Source: CBDUXT01 sp965371245 (lineage in GTDB: Bacteria; Planctomycetota; Phycisphaerae; UBA1845). From it: a stretch of DNA of 64,000 bases. Of the stretch, positions 43,056 to 52,234 are shown one piece after another. Position numbers and translations under genes: made by a program. How positions within the stretch are numbered: position 1 is the first letter of the stretch; each line of letters begins with the position of its first letter. The stretch lies in contig CBDUXT010000001.1 in assembly GCA_965371245.1 (NCBI GenBank), positions 62,001 to 126,000 of the forward strand, given 5' to 3'. The notes beneath the pieces are model-generated. The model was given only the letters and a program-made list of their open reading frames with translations. It ran no database searches and was not told the DNA's origin.

Positions 43056-44126
43056 CTACGAGCCCGCAGTTCGGCGCGACCGGGTGCGAAGCCGCAGCCC
43101 GTTGATCGTCAGAAGAATCAGGACCGCCGCCGCCGTCCATCCCATCGGCGTCGGCTCACACGTTGCACAGGCGATCGTCCGCACCGCGCTCACCGGCATC
43201 GCGGGCAAGAGGGCGTCGATCGTCAGTCCGAAACCAACGGCCACCACGGCGATCGTCGCGAGGTAGATCGCCAGCCCCTGTTTCCCCAGATCGCGCGAGA
43301 CGACAACCATCGTGGCAAGATTGGTGGCCGGTCCCGCCAGAAGGAAGACCAGGGCTGCGCCGGGGCTAAGCCCTTGGGCGATCAACACGGCGGCCATCGG
43401 TGTCGATGAGGTGGCACAAACGTAGAGAGGCAAACCGACGACGAGCATGAGCAGCATGGCCGGCATCCCCGTGCCGACGTGCCGCTCCAGGAACCCCGCG
43501 GGTATCGCCGCCGACGCGAGCCCCGCCAGGACCATCCCCAACACCAGCCACGGCGACAGGTCGGCGATCATTTCGACGAGCCCATAGTGAAAGGCCCGCC
43601 GGATTCGTGACCGCCCGGGCTGCCCGCCGTCGGGGCAGCCGCAGGATTCCCCGCAGTTGCCATCGCTACCGGCGGGCACGGCCTCGGCGGAGGCGCGGGG
43701 GGCACGGACCTTACGGTCGGAGAGACCGATCAACGCACCGGCGGTGATGGCCGTCACGAACGCCGCCAGAGGCCGAAGGACGGCGAGCGCCGGACCCAGC
43801 AGGGCGTAGGACACCGCGATGGAATCGACGCCGGTTTCCGGCGTGCTGATAAGGAAGCTCGCCACGGCCCCGCGGCCGGCGCCTTGCCGACGCATCGAGG
43901 ACGCCAGGGGAATGACGCTGCACGAGCAAAGGGGAAGGGGGATTCCGACCAGGGCGGCCTTAAGGACTCCGGACAAGCCGGGCTGACCCAAATGGCGGGT
44001 CACCTGTTCGACGGGTACGAGCACGGAGACGATGCCCGCCAAAAGGAATCCGCCGAGCAGCCACGGCGCGGCCTGGACCACGATGGCCCCGGTGTGCTCT
44101 GCCCACGTGAGCAGGAATGTAGTCAT
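43056..44126 (-). CDS. Cu/Zn efflux-type permease (SO_0444/DUF318 family)
   Basis: 356 aa with about eight to ten transmembrane helices in two halves. The metal-linked motif PLCSCSVIPLASSMR (about 61-75) and its counterpart ATSSTPMAAVL in the second half define this permease family, related to ArsP. A cytoplasmic linker contains a Cys cluster, CGESCGCPDGG. Predicted to export a soft metal or metalloid ion. Convergent with coaD; no regulator adjoins. Confidence 0.87.
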   Translation of the reverse strand: MTTFLLTWAEHTGAIVVQAAPWLLGGFLLAGIVSVLVPVEQVTRHLGQPGLSGVLKAALVGIPLPLCSCSVIPLASSMRRQGAGRGAVASFLISTPETGVDSIAVSYALLGPALAVLRPLAAFVTAITAGALIGLSDRKVRAPRASAEAVPAGSDGNCGESCGCPDGGQPGRSRIRRAFHYGLVEMIADLSPWLVLGMVLAGLASAAIPAGFLERHVGTGMPAMLLMLVVGLPLYVCATSSTPMAAVLIAQGLSPGAALVFLLAGPATNLATMVVVSRDLGKQGLAIYLATIAVVAVGFGLTIDALLPAMPVSAVRTIACATCEPTPMGWTAAAVLILLTINGLRLRTRSRRTAGS

Positions 44127-44324
44127 CCTGGTTCGCCGTCCGTCGAATAAGCTACCGGCAATAGCATACCGGCGGCGGCGAATCCTGGCGCCGGCATCCG
44201 CGTCACCTGAACGGCAAAGCTGTCCGTGACTTGCCCAGGGCCGCGGGGCTTTAGCCCGCGCGGACTCGAGTCCGGTTCGGTGTCCGATCCGCCCTAACGC
44301 TGCTGAAACAAGGCCCCCGGCCTT
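44127..44324. other. short intergenic region with a palindromic REP-like hairpin
   Basis: Contains GCGGGGCTTTAGCCCGCGC around 44250-44270, a near-perfect palindrome of the same type as those at 49925-49950 and inside family B copy 3. No gene. Confidence 0.5.
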
Positions 44325-46445
44325 CTACGGTCGCCGACCGTACTCGGGCTTCCAGATCAGCAGGCGGTGGTTTGGGTCCAGGCGAACGTCCGTGGGTCGA
44401 TCCTTGGTTGAAAGGATCGTCTCGGTCCTTCGCCCTCGCACCGACACTGTGTGCATGCGCGTGCCGGAGGCGGAGTCAACGGCCACGTCCACATTCAGGT
44501 GGTATGGCTCACCTTCCTGGACCTGCTCGATGACTACCTTGACGGTCCCGTTGTCGTTGGGGGTGTAGTCGAGGTCGAGGACGGGGGCGCCCGGTCGATC
44601 CAGCCATTGGGCGAAGAACTGTTCGAGTTCGCAGCTCGAGCACGCGGACACGAAGGCTGAACGGACGTCGTCGAGCGCCATGCGTTTGCCCGCGTACTCG
44701 CCGATCAGCCCGCGAAGCGTAGTGAAGAACACCTCGTCGCCGACGCGGCGGCGTAACATGTGATACATCCAGTGCCCCTTCGCGTCCGAAAGGTTGTGCT
44801 GCCATCCGCCGCCTTCGAGTTGGGACATCGGCATGTCCTGACCCGCACGCTGCATGTCGAAATAACCCCTGGCGCATTGGCGACTGCTGTAACCGGGGCG
44901 AGAGAAGCGAAGAAACTCGGTGGCGGCCTCCACGCCCTCAAGGGCCTCGATCGCAACGACCGCGCTGTACTGCGCGAGGGATTCAGAGCAGAGGATGCTG
45001 CCCGGCCCCCGTGTGTTCACGAGATTGCCCCACCAGGCGTGGGCGGCCTCATGCGCGAAAAGAGGAAGATTGCCACCCTCCGGCTCGAAGGCGCTGCGCT
45101 TGGCCATGATGAACCCTTGCTGGGAGGCCGCGTACCAATGGGTCGTCCCCTCGGGCACCTCTGCGATGGAGTAGCCGGGATAGGGGAACGGGCCGAACCG
45201 TGCCTCCATCGCGCCGATGGCCTCGGCGAGTGCCTTGGCCTGGTCTTTTGCGCTGGTCGGCTTTTTAGAAAGGAGATAGACAGCGACTTCCTGTTCGCCG
45301 ACGGCGTGACGAGCGACCTTGTAGGGTCCGACGATGAACGAACGCGCCACCGGGTCGCTGACCTCCCAGACCTCGATGACCTCATCGTCTGTTTCGGTTC
45401 GATCGACGAGCCGGCCGTTGGAAAGCGACCGACCGCCCGGTGGCATGTGGAATCGCGTGGTACCCGGTACGGCCATCTTCTTGGAAAGGGAGCCTTCCTT
45501 GAAGACCGCGAGCGGGTACCAGGCGTTGGTCCACTGGCCAAAGGCGATCCCTTTCGTAAAGGCCAGGTAGTCCGAGCGTTTCCCGCCGCTCTCGGCCGCG
45601 AAGGTTAGCGTGATCTTGTCACCACGGACGCGTGGCGAGTCGAACCGCACGTGCGCAAGCAGCGTGTGCCTGCGCGATTCATGTTTGGCGTTCAGTTCGA
45701 CGGCGACCCCCGGCGGGCCGTCGATCCGCGTGAAGCGCATGACCGACTGGCTGGAGTTCATGGCCAGGGTCGGACCCATCGACGATGGGTCATCGAGCCG
45801 CAGCTCCATCTTCCCCTCCACCAACACCTTCGCGCCGCGCGGCTGGATGGAGACGTCGAGATCGAGCCGCTCCATCGTCCAGCCGAGCCCCTCGTCGTTC
45901 GCCGGGGCCGCCGTGGCCATGGCGCGATCAACGGCCTGGTGAAGCGGCTTGCCGTCGTCTTTGAGCGGGTGACCGATCCAGGCGATCTTACCCTGACGAT
46001 CGACGACGAAGGCCTCGGGCATGTTGAACAGGCGGCCTTCGATGCCACCGTTTTGCCACTCGTGCTCCATGGACAGATCGCCGTCGAACGCGACGCGGTA
46101 GTCCATCTTGTAGCCGTTTTTTTTCAGGAAGGCCTTGACCGGTTTGATTCCGTCCCACTCATGCGAGGCCACACCGATGACCACGAGCCCTTTGTCGCGG
46201 TGCTTGCGTTGCAACTCGCTCAGGCGCGGAATGCTCTCGATGCACGGCGCGCACCAGGTGCCCCAGAACTCGATGAGGTAGACCGTGCCCCGGTTGAGCT
46301 TTGTGACCGGGTCGCCCTTGAGCCACTCGTCCACCGAAAGGGCCTTCGGGGCCGGGTCACCGACCTTGTGAATCGGCGGCTGCGGCGGGATTCGCATTCC
46401 GACGGTCAGCGCGACCAGTGCGATCAACGTCACTTGTCTCAACAT
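44325..46445 (-). CDS. TlpA-like thioredoxin domain fused to an M1-type metallopeptidase domain
   Basis: 706 aa with an N-terminal signal peptide (LRQVTLIALVALTVG). Residues about 27-175 are a TlpA/ResA-like thioredoxin with the active site WCAPC (Cys65, Cys68) and the following cis-Pro region NMPEAFVVD. Residues about 185-700 resemble M1 aminopeptidases: the gluzincin motif HEAAHAWWG (about 464) with the third ligand Glu in SESLAQYSA about 20 residues on. The GAMEN exopeptidase motif is replaced by a QQGFIM-like segment, so exopeptidase activity is uncertain. Exported disulfide reductase plus peptidase in one chain is rare. Divergent from a GntR regulator. Confidence 0.83.
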   Translation of the reverse strand: MLRQVTLIALVALTVGMRIPPQPPIHKVGDPAPKALSVDEWLKGDPVTKLNRGTVYLIEFWGTWCAPCIESIPRLSELQRKHRDKGLVVIGVASHEWDGIKPVKAFLKKNGYKMDYRVAFDGDLSMEHEWQNGGIEGRLFNMPEAFVVDRQGKIAWIGHPLKDDGKPLHQAVDRAMATAAPANDEGLGWTMERLDLDVSIQPRGAKVLVEGKMELRLDDPSSMGPTLAMNSSQSVMRFTRIDGPPGVAVELNAKHESRRHTLLAHVRFDSPRVRGDKITLTFAAESGGKRSDYLAFTKGIAFGQWTNAWYPLAVFKEGSLSKKMAVPGTTRFHMPPGGRSLSNGRLVDRTETDDEVIEVWEVSDPVARSFIVGPYKVARHAVGEQEVAVYLLSKKPTSAKDQAKALAEAIGAMEARFGPFPYPGYSIAEVPEGTTHWYAASQQGFIMAKRSAFEPEGGNLPLFAHEAAHAWWGNLVNTRGPGSILCSESLAQYSAVVAIEALEGVEAATEFLRFSRPGYSSRQCARGYFDMQRAGQDMPMSQLEGGGWQHNLSDAKGHWMYHMLRRRVGDEVFFTTLRGLIGEYAGKRMALDDVRSAFVSACSSCELEQFFAQWLDRPGAPVLDLDYTPNDNGTVKVVIEQVQEGEPYHLNVDVAVDSASGTRMHTVSVRGRRTETILSTKDRPTDVRLDPNHRLLIWKPEYGRRP

Positions 46446-46595
46446 GGGTCTTGCTCCGTCATGGGTTGGCGGCCGGGCCGAAAACTCCCGGACGCACTGG
46501 CACTACATCTGAATCTGTGATAGACTCTAAGACAGATTGTTATGTTATGCAACACAAATATTTGTACTGTTTTGTAGAACAATTGCGGGGATGCG
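46446..46595. promoter_or_regulatory. AT-rich divergent promoter with palindromic operator
   Basis: Between the thioredoxin-peptidase gene and the GntR-type regulator. ACAAATATTTGT (46554-46565) is a perfect 12-bp palindrome. It is framed by TGTTAT (46539-46544) and AGAACA (46576-46581), which extend the dyad. Likely the binding site of the divergent regulator. Confidence 0.55.
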
Positions 46596-47603
46596 GTGAA
46601 TGAGCCCATGAGTAGCTATGCCGGGCAGGCACGCGGCGGCAAACACCAGGCCGCCTTTGATCACTGCCTACACGAAATCGCAACGGGTCGGTGGCGCGAG
46701 GGGCACCGGCTTCCCAGCGTCCGCGAGGCGGAAAAACTCTGGCGGGTGAACCGGCTGACGGTGCTCCGCGCCTATCGGCGGCTCGAGGCGCTGGGTCTGG
46801 TCCGCTCGGCCGATCGGTCCGGGTTCTTTGTGGCCGAGGCCGCCGGCGTCGAGCGAGTGTCGCGCCATCGGCACGAGCTCGAGCGGCTGTTCGATCGCGC
46901 GCTGGAAAGCGTCGAGCGCGGAACGGACCTGTCACCGCTGGGGGTCTTCAGATACTTCGCGCACCTGGCCGAGATTCACGACCGCGAGCGGCCGCGTTGT
47001 GCCTTTGTGGAATGCACGGCCATCCAGTCGCAGGGGCACGTCCGCGAGATCGCCACCCGATTGGGTGTCCCGGCTTTGGCACTCACCACGGCGGATGTGG
47101 CTGGCGGGCCGTCGTGCGTCCCCGACCATGTGCGAACGATTCTGACAAGTCATTGGCATCACGAGGAGATCGCTCCGCTGGGTGACGCGCCGAACGTGAG
47201 GGTCGCGTCGGTTCGCATCGAGATTTCGCCCCGACTGGCGGACACCCTGCCGGACGGTGTCAAGGAGGCCGTCGTGCTTGACGACAACGAGACCAAGGCG
47301 GCCCCGATGGTCCGAGACGCGGCCGAGCGATTCGGGAACATCGTGGTGCGAAGTGAGATCGTCGATAGCGTGATCGACGCGCTGCCGCCCATGCTGACGC
47401 GCGGCGGGAAGGGCGCCCGGCAGCGCGTGCTATTACTCTCGCCGAGGTTCTGGGGGGTGGTCGATCCGAAGTGGCGGGATCATCCGCAGGTCAGGCCGAT
47501 CACGTTCACCATCTGCGAGCCCGCCTGGCCCGCCGTCGCCGACGCCATCGGGCTGCCGCTGGGTTTGGCCGGCGGCAACGGCCCCGCGGCATGTGCGACA
47601 TAG
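46596..47603 (+). CDS. GntR-family transcriptional regulator
   Basis: 335 aa; GTG at 46596, or ATG at 46608 in the same frame. The N-terminal winged helix is classical GntR: AFDHCLHEIATGRWREGHRLPSVREAEKLWRVNRLTVLRAYRRLEALGLV, split into recognition helix and wing, residues about 18-75. The C-terminal 240 residues do not match FCD, UTRA or aminotransferase domains in an obvious way and may be a periplasmic-binding-like sensor. Divergent placement suggests control of the thioredoxin-peptidase gene and itself; the ligand is unknown. Confidence 0.85.
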   Translation: MNEPMSSYAGQARGGKHQAAFDHCLHEIATGRWREGHRLPSVREAEKLWRVNRLTVLRAYRRLEALGLVRSADRSGFFVAEAAGVERVSRHRHELERLFDRALESVERGTDLSPLGVFRYFAHLAEIHDRERPRCAFVECTAIQSQGHVREIATRLGVPALALTTADVAGGPSCVPDHVRTILTSHWHHEEIAPLGDAPNVRVASVRIEISPRLADTLPDGVKEAVVLDDNETKAAPMVRDAAERFGNIVVRSEIVDSVIDALPPMLTRGGKGARQRVLLLSPRFWGVVDPKWRDHPQVRPITFTICEPAWPAVADAIGLPLGLAGGNGPAACAT

Positions 47604-47895
47604 ATCCATCAGTAGGGCAGGTCGATGACCTGCCATTACCATTGGCGAACGTGAATCCAGTGGATTCGGGACGAAATGGAATACGTTTGGTAGGGTGACT
47701 ATATCCCCCTCAATCCGGTCAAACGCGGATACGGCGATCGGCCTGGGTCGTGGCCGTGGTCGAACTCTCATCGCCACGTCAGGTTGGGTTGGCTTGATCC
47801 GAATTGGCCCGGGTCGAGTGCGATCAAACTTCCCGACATCGACGATCGATCATGGATCATAGTAAAAGGCAGGTCATCGACCTGCCCTACCTGGC
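47604..47895. other. intergenic region with palindromes and most of direct-repeat copy 1
   Basis: GGGCAGGTCGATGACCTGCC (about 47617-47636) is a palindrome that recurs inside both 132-bp repeats. No gene is supported. Confidence 0.5.
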
Positions 47896-47897
47896 TC
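47766..47897. repeat. 132-bp direct repeat, copy 1
   Basis: Matches 48578-48709 over its full 132 bp with only a few substitutions. Begins TCTCATCG and ends CTACCTGGCTC, with an internal palindrome GGCAGGTC-AT-CGACCTGCC. It ends exactly at the 3' end of the lipoprotein gene. Confidence 0.85.
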
Positions 47898-48393
47898 AGC
47901 GTAGCAGTCGCCGGATTTTCTGGGCTACACGGCCCCCTATCACCTCGGGAGGGCTGGGAATAAAACCCCTGGTTCTGACCTGCGTCACTGTCGCCGATGC
48001 GACAATCTCGTGGCCTTGATGAAACTGTGCGGTGATCCCGCTGACGTACTCGCCCGCCGTTGATGCAGAATGCGTGCTACCCCAAGCCGATGTCGATCCA
48101 ACGAACAAGCCTCCGCTCCCGGACGAAACCGCGTCGTTAGCCAGTGTAATCGTTCCATCAATCAGCATGTCGCCTCCGGCACTCCTTATTGCGACACCCG
48201 CAGCCAGCAAATCCTGTATGATTGTGTTGCGGACCGCTTCAGCGACGATCTCGTTCTGGCACAAGAACCTGCCCACCGTGACGGAATGAACTGCTTTCAG
48301 TTCGCCAGCCATCCCAGGGCGTACACTGACCTTGCTTGTTGTTGCACAGCCACAAACGGAAGCAACGAACCACAGTAGGATCACTCGTTTCAT
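47896..48393 (-). CDS. small lipoprotein of unknown function
   Basis: 165 aa. ATG at 48391-48393 has GAAAGGG upstream; the longer frame to 48564 crosses non-coding-like sequence. Signal sequence MKRVILLWFVASVCGC ends in a lipobox with the lipidated Cys in CGCATT. The mature part (VTVGRFLCQNEIVAEAVRNTIIQDLLAAGVAI, GDMLIDGTITLA) resembles outer-membrane assembly-type lipoproteins with a CsgG/LptE-like strand-helix pattern, but I do not recognise the family. Its stop codon abuts direct-repeat copy 1. Confidence 0.7.
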   Translation of the reverse strand: MKRVILLWFVASVCGCATTSKVSVRPGMAGELKAVHSVTVGRFLCQNEIVAEAVRNTIIQDLLAAGVAIRSAGGDMLIDGTITLANDAVSSGSGGLFVGSTSAWGSTHSASTAGEYVSGITAQFHQGHEIVASATVTQVRTRGFIPSPPEVIGGRVAQKIRRLLR

Positions 48394-48577
48394 AATCAAA
48401 ACCCTTTCAGTGTTCCCGCCAATTCCGGAGGCGGTCGTAGCCAAGGGTGGCGGCGGGTCTACGGTACGCCGACTGCACTCCCCGTTCTCAGATTCACAAC
48501 ATAGGTGCTCCACGTGGAGCATGAGGCTCCAGTTACAACGGACACCGGATCGCCGACCTGCCAAAACAACAACTTGT

Positions 48578-48709
48578 TCTCATCGGCACGTCAGGCTGGG
48601 TTGGCTTGATCCGAACTGGCCCGGGTCGAGTGCGATCGAACTTCCCGACATCGACGATCGATCATGGATCATAGTAAAAGGCAGGTCATCGACCTGCCCT
48701 ACCTGGCTC
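48578..48709. repeat. 132-bp direct repeat, copy 2
   Basis: Second copy of the element at 47766-47897, same orientation and length. The serine-protease gene reads into it: its last few codons and stop lie inside the repeat. Confidence 0.85.
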
Positions 48710-49735
48710 TTGATTAACGAAAGCCCTGTTACCGCCCTGTGGAACAGTCCGCCCAGCGGCAGCCCCATTGGAAATCAATCCTAGCAATTCCGCCAGCTTG
48801 TCGATGCGAATGGCGAAATTCTGCTCGGACGACGTAACGAAGCCCAAGGCATGGACGCCGATTATCTCTCCAGATGCGTTGAACACGGCACTGCCGCTGA
48901 CGCCCGGCTCTGTCGTGATGTCGTACTGAATCAGTTGCGCATTATCGAGGGTGAGGGCGTCGCCAGGATCGAACGGTCGGATTGCGCTGATCGATCCCCC
49001 TACGCACGTCGCCCGTGGATGAAAGTCGCCCGAAACCGAACCTATGAAGTCAAGACCGAGAGTTACGCTCGCCGGAAAACCACACAGGCTGACAGATTCG
49101 AAGACTTCCACCTCGGGATAGGCGTTCGTAGCAGGGATTGTGAGGAAACTTGGTATGGTTGTGTCCACTTCCAGGATGCCCACATCGGGGGTCGTCACCT
49201 GTGAGCTGCTGTCGTATTCGGGATGCCACCAAACAGTCGTGACGAGCCGCAACTCGCCTGTCTCATGTTGAAAAACCGCTGCGACGCCGTTGGGCTCACG
49301 AGTGACTTGGATGATTCCCTCAACGACATGAGCGTTCGTTCCCAGGAGTCGTGGGCCGATGCCGAACGCAGTTGCGACCCTCAGGGAGAAATCGCTGAAC
49401 GCTAGCACCAGCCATGTCGCTTTCTGGAAGTCCTCAACAGTGTTGCTCGCGACATTGGGGTCGTTGTTGCAGAATCCGACGAGGGTAAGTTCTTCGTAGT
49501 CCGAACATCCATCCCCGTCGGTGTCCCGTACGTTGTTCGGGTTATCGGTCGGGTCGAAGGGGTCGGTTCCGGGGATGGAGTTGATCTCCACGTCATCGGA
49601 GAAGCCGTCCCCGTCGCTATCGAGGACGGTAGCACCGAGAGTCCCGCCGCCCGGTCCCGTTAGATCAGCCGGCGTGTTGCCGCAACCGGGTAGCATGACG
49701 ACAACGAACGGAATGGTGATGAGTAGGCGTTGCAT
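48686..49735 (-). CDS. trypsin-like serine protease lipoprotein with EF-hand-like loop
   Basis: 349 aa. The signal peptide ends at a lipobox (VVVMLPGC). Residues about 38-85 have Ca-binding-type loops, DSDGDGFSDDVE and DTDGDGCSDYEE. The protease domain shows the triad: His in GTNAHVV (about 135), Asp in TPDVGILEVD (about 186) and Ser in EPGVSGSAVF (about 280). The last dozen residues (QEPGRAGR) are encoded by direct-repeat copy 2, so the C-terminus was probably altered by its insertion. Exported, anchored protease. Confidence 0.83.
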   Translation of the reverse strand: MQRLLITIPFVVVMLPGCGNTPADLTGPGGGTLGATVLDSDGDGFSDDVEINSIPGTDPFDPTDNPNNVRDTDGDGCSDYEELTLVGFCNNDPNVASNTVEDFQKATWLVLAFSDFSLRVATAFGIGPRLLGTNAHVVEGIIQVTREPNGVAAVFQHETGELRLVTTVWWHPEYDSSSQVTTPDVGILEVDTTIPSFLTIPATNAYPEVEVFESVSLCGFPASVTLGLDFIGSVSGDFHPRATCVGGSISAIRPFDPGDALTLDNAQLIQYDITTEPGVSGSAVFNASGEIIGVHALGFVTSSEQNFAIRIDKLAELLGLISNGAAAGRTVPQGGNRAFVNQEPGRAGR

Positions 49736-49971
49736 GCGATGACTCCCCGGAATGAATGTAGAACCGACGGCAGGCGTTGCCCAAGCAAGACGCCACCGCC
49801 CGCGTCAAAGGTAGATCGACCGCGCATAACACTGACTTGAAAATACAGTGTGTTATCGGAGTTTATTCCTGGCTTTGGCGGGCCGGGGTCACAGCCTCTT
49901 GTGATGCATTCACTGACACGAATCCGCGCGGGCTGAAGCCCGCGGCTCGGGACGAAAGGACGGGGAATTCT

Positions 49972-50895
49972 TTAGGGCAACGCTTCGGTCAGGAAGCTGA
50001 GAAGCTGTTCGGTGTAGTCGGGCGAGTACATGAACCCGCCGCCGTTGTGACCGCCGGGTGTTTCGAGGAACACCTTCGGGTCCGTTGCGGCCGAGAAGAG
50101 CTTTCGGCCGTTTTCAAGCGGGATCAGCGTGTCGTCCTGGCCATGAATGAACAGCTTGGGGCAGGTGATGTTCGGCACCTTGTCGATCGATTCGTATCGG
50201 TAGGTGACCAGCAAACTCACCGGCAGCAAGGGATAGTGCAGTCGCCCGACATCCACCAGACTCGTGAAGGTGGACTCGACGACCAGGGCCCCGGGCGCGT
50301 GGCGGCCGGCCAGTTCGATGGCCACCGCACCGCCCAGCGATCGGCCGAAGAGGACCACGCGATCGGGTGATTCTTCGCGCGTTTCCGTGAGATAGCGCCA
50401 GGCGGCCTCCGCGTCCAGGTATGTTCCCTTCTCGGTGGGCTTCCCTTCGCTTCGTCCGTAGCCCCGGTAATCGAAGATCAACACGTTGAGCCCGAGACGG
50501 TGTAGCGCTTTGATGGTGTGAATCCGATCGGCGATGTTGCCCGCGTTGCCGTGGCAGAAGAGCACGCTTCCCCGCGCCTCAGGCTGAGGGATGTACCACG
50601 CGGCGATGGCTACGCCGTCGCTGGTCGTCAGCGTGAGATCATCGAACGCGAGCCCGAAGTCGGCCGGTGTGGCCGCGTAGCCGCGCGTGGGGAAATAGAT
50701 GAGCTTCGCCTGAAGGAACATCACACCCACCGAGACGGCAACGTAGGTACCAAGGGCCACGGCCACCAGACGCCGGGGACGGATGTACCTCTTCCGACCA
50801 GTGCTGGACGCCTCTTCGTCGGGGCGGGTTCGGTCGTCTCGCCCGCCGGTACCGGCCCCGTTCGTATCGTCGGCCACGTGCATATCAAGTCCCAT
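49972..50895 (-). CDS. membrane-anchored alpha/beta hydrolase (Bem46/ABHD13-like)
   Basis: 307 aa (ATG 50893-50895; an ATG at 50883 also possible). One membrane segment (RRLVAVALGTYVAVSVGVMFLQ) anchors the fold. Conserved blocks: LFCHGNAGNIADRI, FDYRGYGRSEG, the nucleophile elbow GRSLGG, Asp in HGQDDTLIP and His in PGGHNGGG. The family is broadly named serine aminopeptidase-like; the substrate is unknown. Confidence 0.87.
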   Translation of the reverse strand: MGLDMHVADDTNGAGTGGRDDRTRPDEEASSTGRKRYIRPRRLVAVALGTYVAVSVGVMFLQAKLIYFPTRGYAATPADFGLAFDDLTLTTSDGVAIAAWYIPQPEARGSVLFCHGNAGNIADRIHTIKALHRLGLNVLIFDYRGYGRSEGKPTEKGTYLDAEAAWRYLTETREESPDRVVLFGRSLGGAVAIELAGRHAPGALVVESTFTSLVDVGRLHYPLLPVSLLVTYRYESIDKVPNITCPKLFIHGQDDTLIPLENGRKLFSAATDPKVFLETPGGHNGGGFMYSPDYTEQLLSFLTEALP

Positions 50896-50961
50896 GGCAG
50901 TGTACGCGGTCGGTCGCCTCCGCCTCAAGCCGAAAGGGGCGACCGGATCGCAACCGGGTGC

Positions 50962-51131
50962 GTGACAGAATCGGCGTTGGCCGTCTTCAGAGCACCCCTG
51001 GAACCGGCTTGCCCGCGGGCGCGAGCCCGGTGGGGTACTGGCACGGGGGTCTGCCGGCCGGTGCCCGCGGCTCGGGCTCGGCGTGCCCGCCCCGCGACGG
51101 GCCCCGTGGGGTGGTCGATCCGCCTTGTCGT
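50962..51131. repeat. dispersed hairpin element, family A copy 3
   Basis: Starts GTGACAGAATCGGCGTTGG like copy 1 and retains the GGGC-GCGA-GCCC hairpin. The right end (TGTCGT) is diverged, so the boundary is approximate. Confidence 0.6.
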
Positions 51132-51146
51132 GCCCATGGGCATGGC

Positions 51147-51299
51147 CTAGTGTATGGTCAACCTTGAATCTGCGGGTTTGCTCGGTGGGTGGCCCACCTC
51201 TTTAGAGGTGGGGGACTCGAATGGTCTCCGGATTCGCGTCCCCCACGGCTAAAGCCACGGGCCACCCAACCCGCAAGTTTACGCGTGACGATGCACTAG
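51147..51299. mobile_element. MITE-like element, family B copy 1
   Basis: 153 bp bounded by CTAG at both ends. The outer 32 bp are imperfect inverted repeats (CTAGTG-T/C-AT-G/C-GTCA ... TGCGGGTT). The interior has stem-loops CCACCTC-TTTA-GAGGTGG and GTGGGGGAC/GTCCCCCAC. Copy 2 at 58737-58889 is nearly identical; copy 3 at 57784-57950 has the same ends and a different interior. No coding capacity. Confidence 0.75.
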
Positions 51300-51408
51300 C
51301 ATGCGGCGAAGATCGCGCGTAAGGCTCGGCGAGCGACGGGAGCGGCACACGGTGATCGTCCGATGAATAGGATTAGGACGGTTCGAATGATGTCATCGGA
51401 GTAATCGA

Positions 51409-52230
51409 ATGGCGTGCCAACAGACAACCACCAGGACTCGGATCGCTCTGGGTTGCCTCGTCGCCGGGTTCGTGGTCGCACCCCGGATGGCACGCGCCCA
51501 AGCCACGCAACCGCCCCGGCCGAAGCTCGCAAGCCTCGACCCGCGAGTGGACCAAATCCTTACAAATCTCGAGCGACGCAGTCGGGGGCTCACCGACATT
51601 CGTTGCAAGGTGCGATTCGTCGAAGACGACCGGATGAACCTGTCGAAGCGCATCAAGACGGGCGACATTCTCTTCCTCATCGCCGAGCCGAACCCCAACT
51701 TCCTGATCTACTTCCACACCGTTCAGGTCGATGACATCCTCGGCAAGCGTGAGTGGTACCTGTTCGACGGCCGATGGCTCTATCAAACGCTGGAGCGCCT
51801 GACGCAGATCACCAAACAGGAATGGGTTCATGCGGGCGAGAAGATCGACCTGTTCGACCTCGAAACCGCACCGTTTCCGCTTCCGTTCGGGCAAAAGAAG
51901 GAGACGATTCTGCGTAACTTTCGCGTGATCCTTGTGCCGCCCAGCGCGGGCGATCCACTGGGCACCGATCACCTCGTCTGCCTGCCAAAGCCCGACAGCC
52001 CGCTGCGTCGCAGCTACGACAAGCTCGAGCTGTTCGTTCTGCGCGACGTCCACTTGCCCAACCGCATCATCGTGACCAAGAACGACAACACCGAGGTCAA
52101 CACGGCCGACTTCCCCGACCTGACCATGAAGTCGATCAACACCGGCCTTAGCCGCAAGGACTTCGCCCGCCCGGCCGCCTGGCGAGGCTACGACCTGGTG
52201 ATCGAGACCTTGCCGCCAGCCGGCAAATAG
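51409..52230 (+). CDS. LolA-like outer-membrane lipoprotein-carrier-family protein
   Basis: 273 aa, ATG with CGGAG upstream. A signal peptide (RIALGCLVAGFVVAPRMARA) precedes a single domain with the LolA/LolB-like half-barrel pattern: repeated antiparallel strands beginning LTDIRCKVRFVEDD, LFLIAEPNPNFLIYFHT and GKREWYLFDGRWLYQTLE. Planctomycete members of this fold are often annotated outer membrane lipoprotein-sorting protein. Periplasmic; lipoprotein transport is inferred only from the fold. Confidence 0.75.
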   Translation: MACQQTTTRTRIALGCLVAGFVVAPRMARAQATQPPRPKLASLDPRVDQILTNLERRSRGLTDIRCKVRFVEDDRMNLSKRIKTGDILFLIAEPNPNFLIYFHTVQVDDILGKREWYLFDGRWLYQTLERLTQITKQEWVHAGEKIDLFDLETAPFPLPFGQKKETILRNFRVILVPPSAGDPLGTDHLVCLPKPDSPLRRSYDKLELFVLRDVHLPNRIIVTKNDNTEVNTADFPDLTMKSINTGLSRKDFARPAAWRGYDLVIETLPPAGK

Positions 52231-52234
52231 AAAA

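Larger units (their letters stand above)
50896..51408. other. intergenic region with family-A and family-B elements back to back
   Basis: 513 bp almost filled by the elements at 50962-51131 and 51147-51299. The last 100 bp should carry the promoter of the LolA-like gene. Confidence 0.55.

Noticed and set aside
47604..47640. Third copy of the 132-bp repeat
   Set aside because: Only the internal palindrome GGCAGGTCGATGACCTGCC is shared; the flanks differ.
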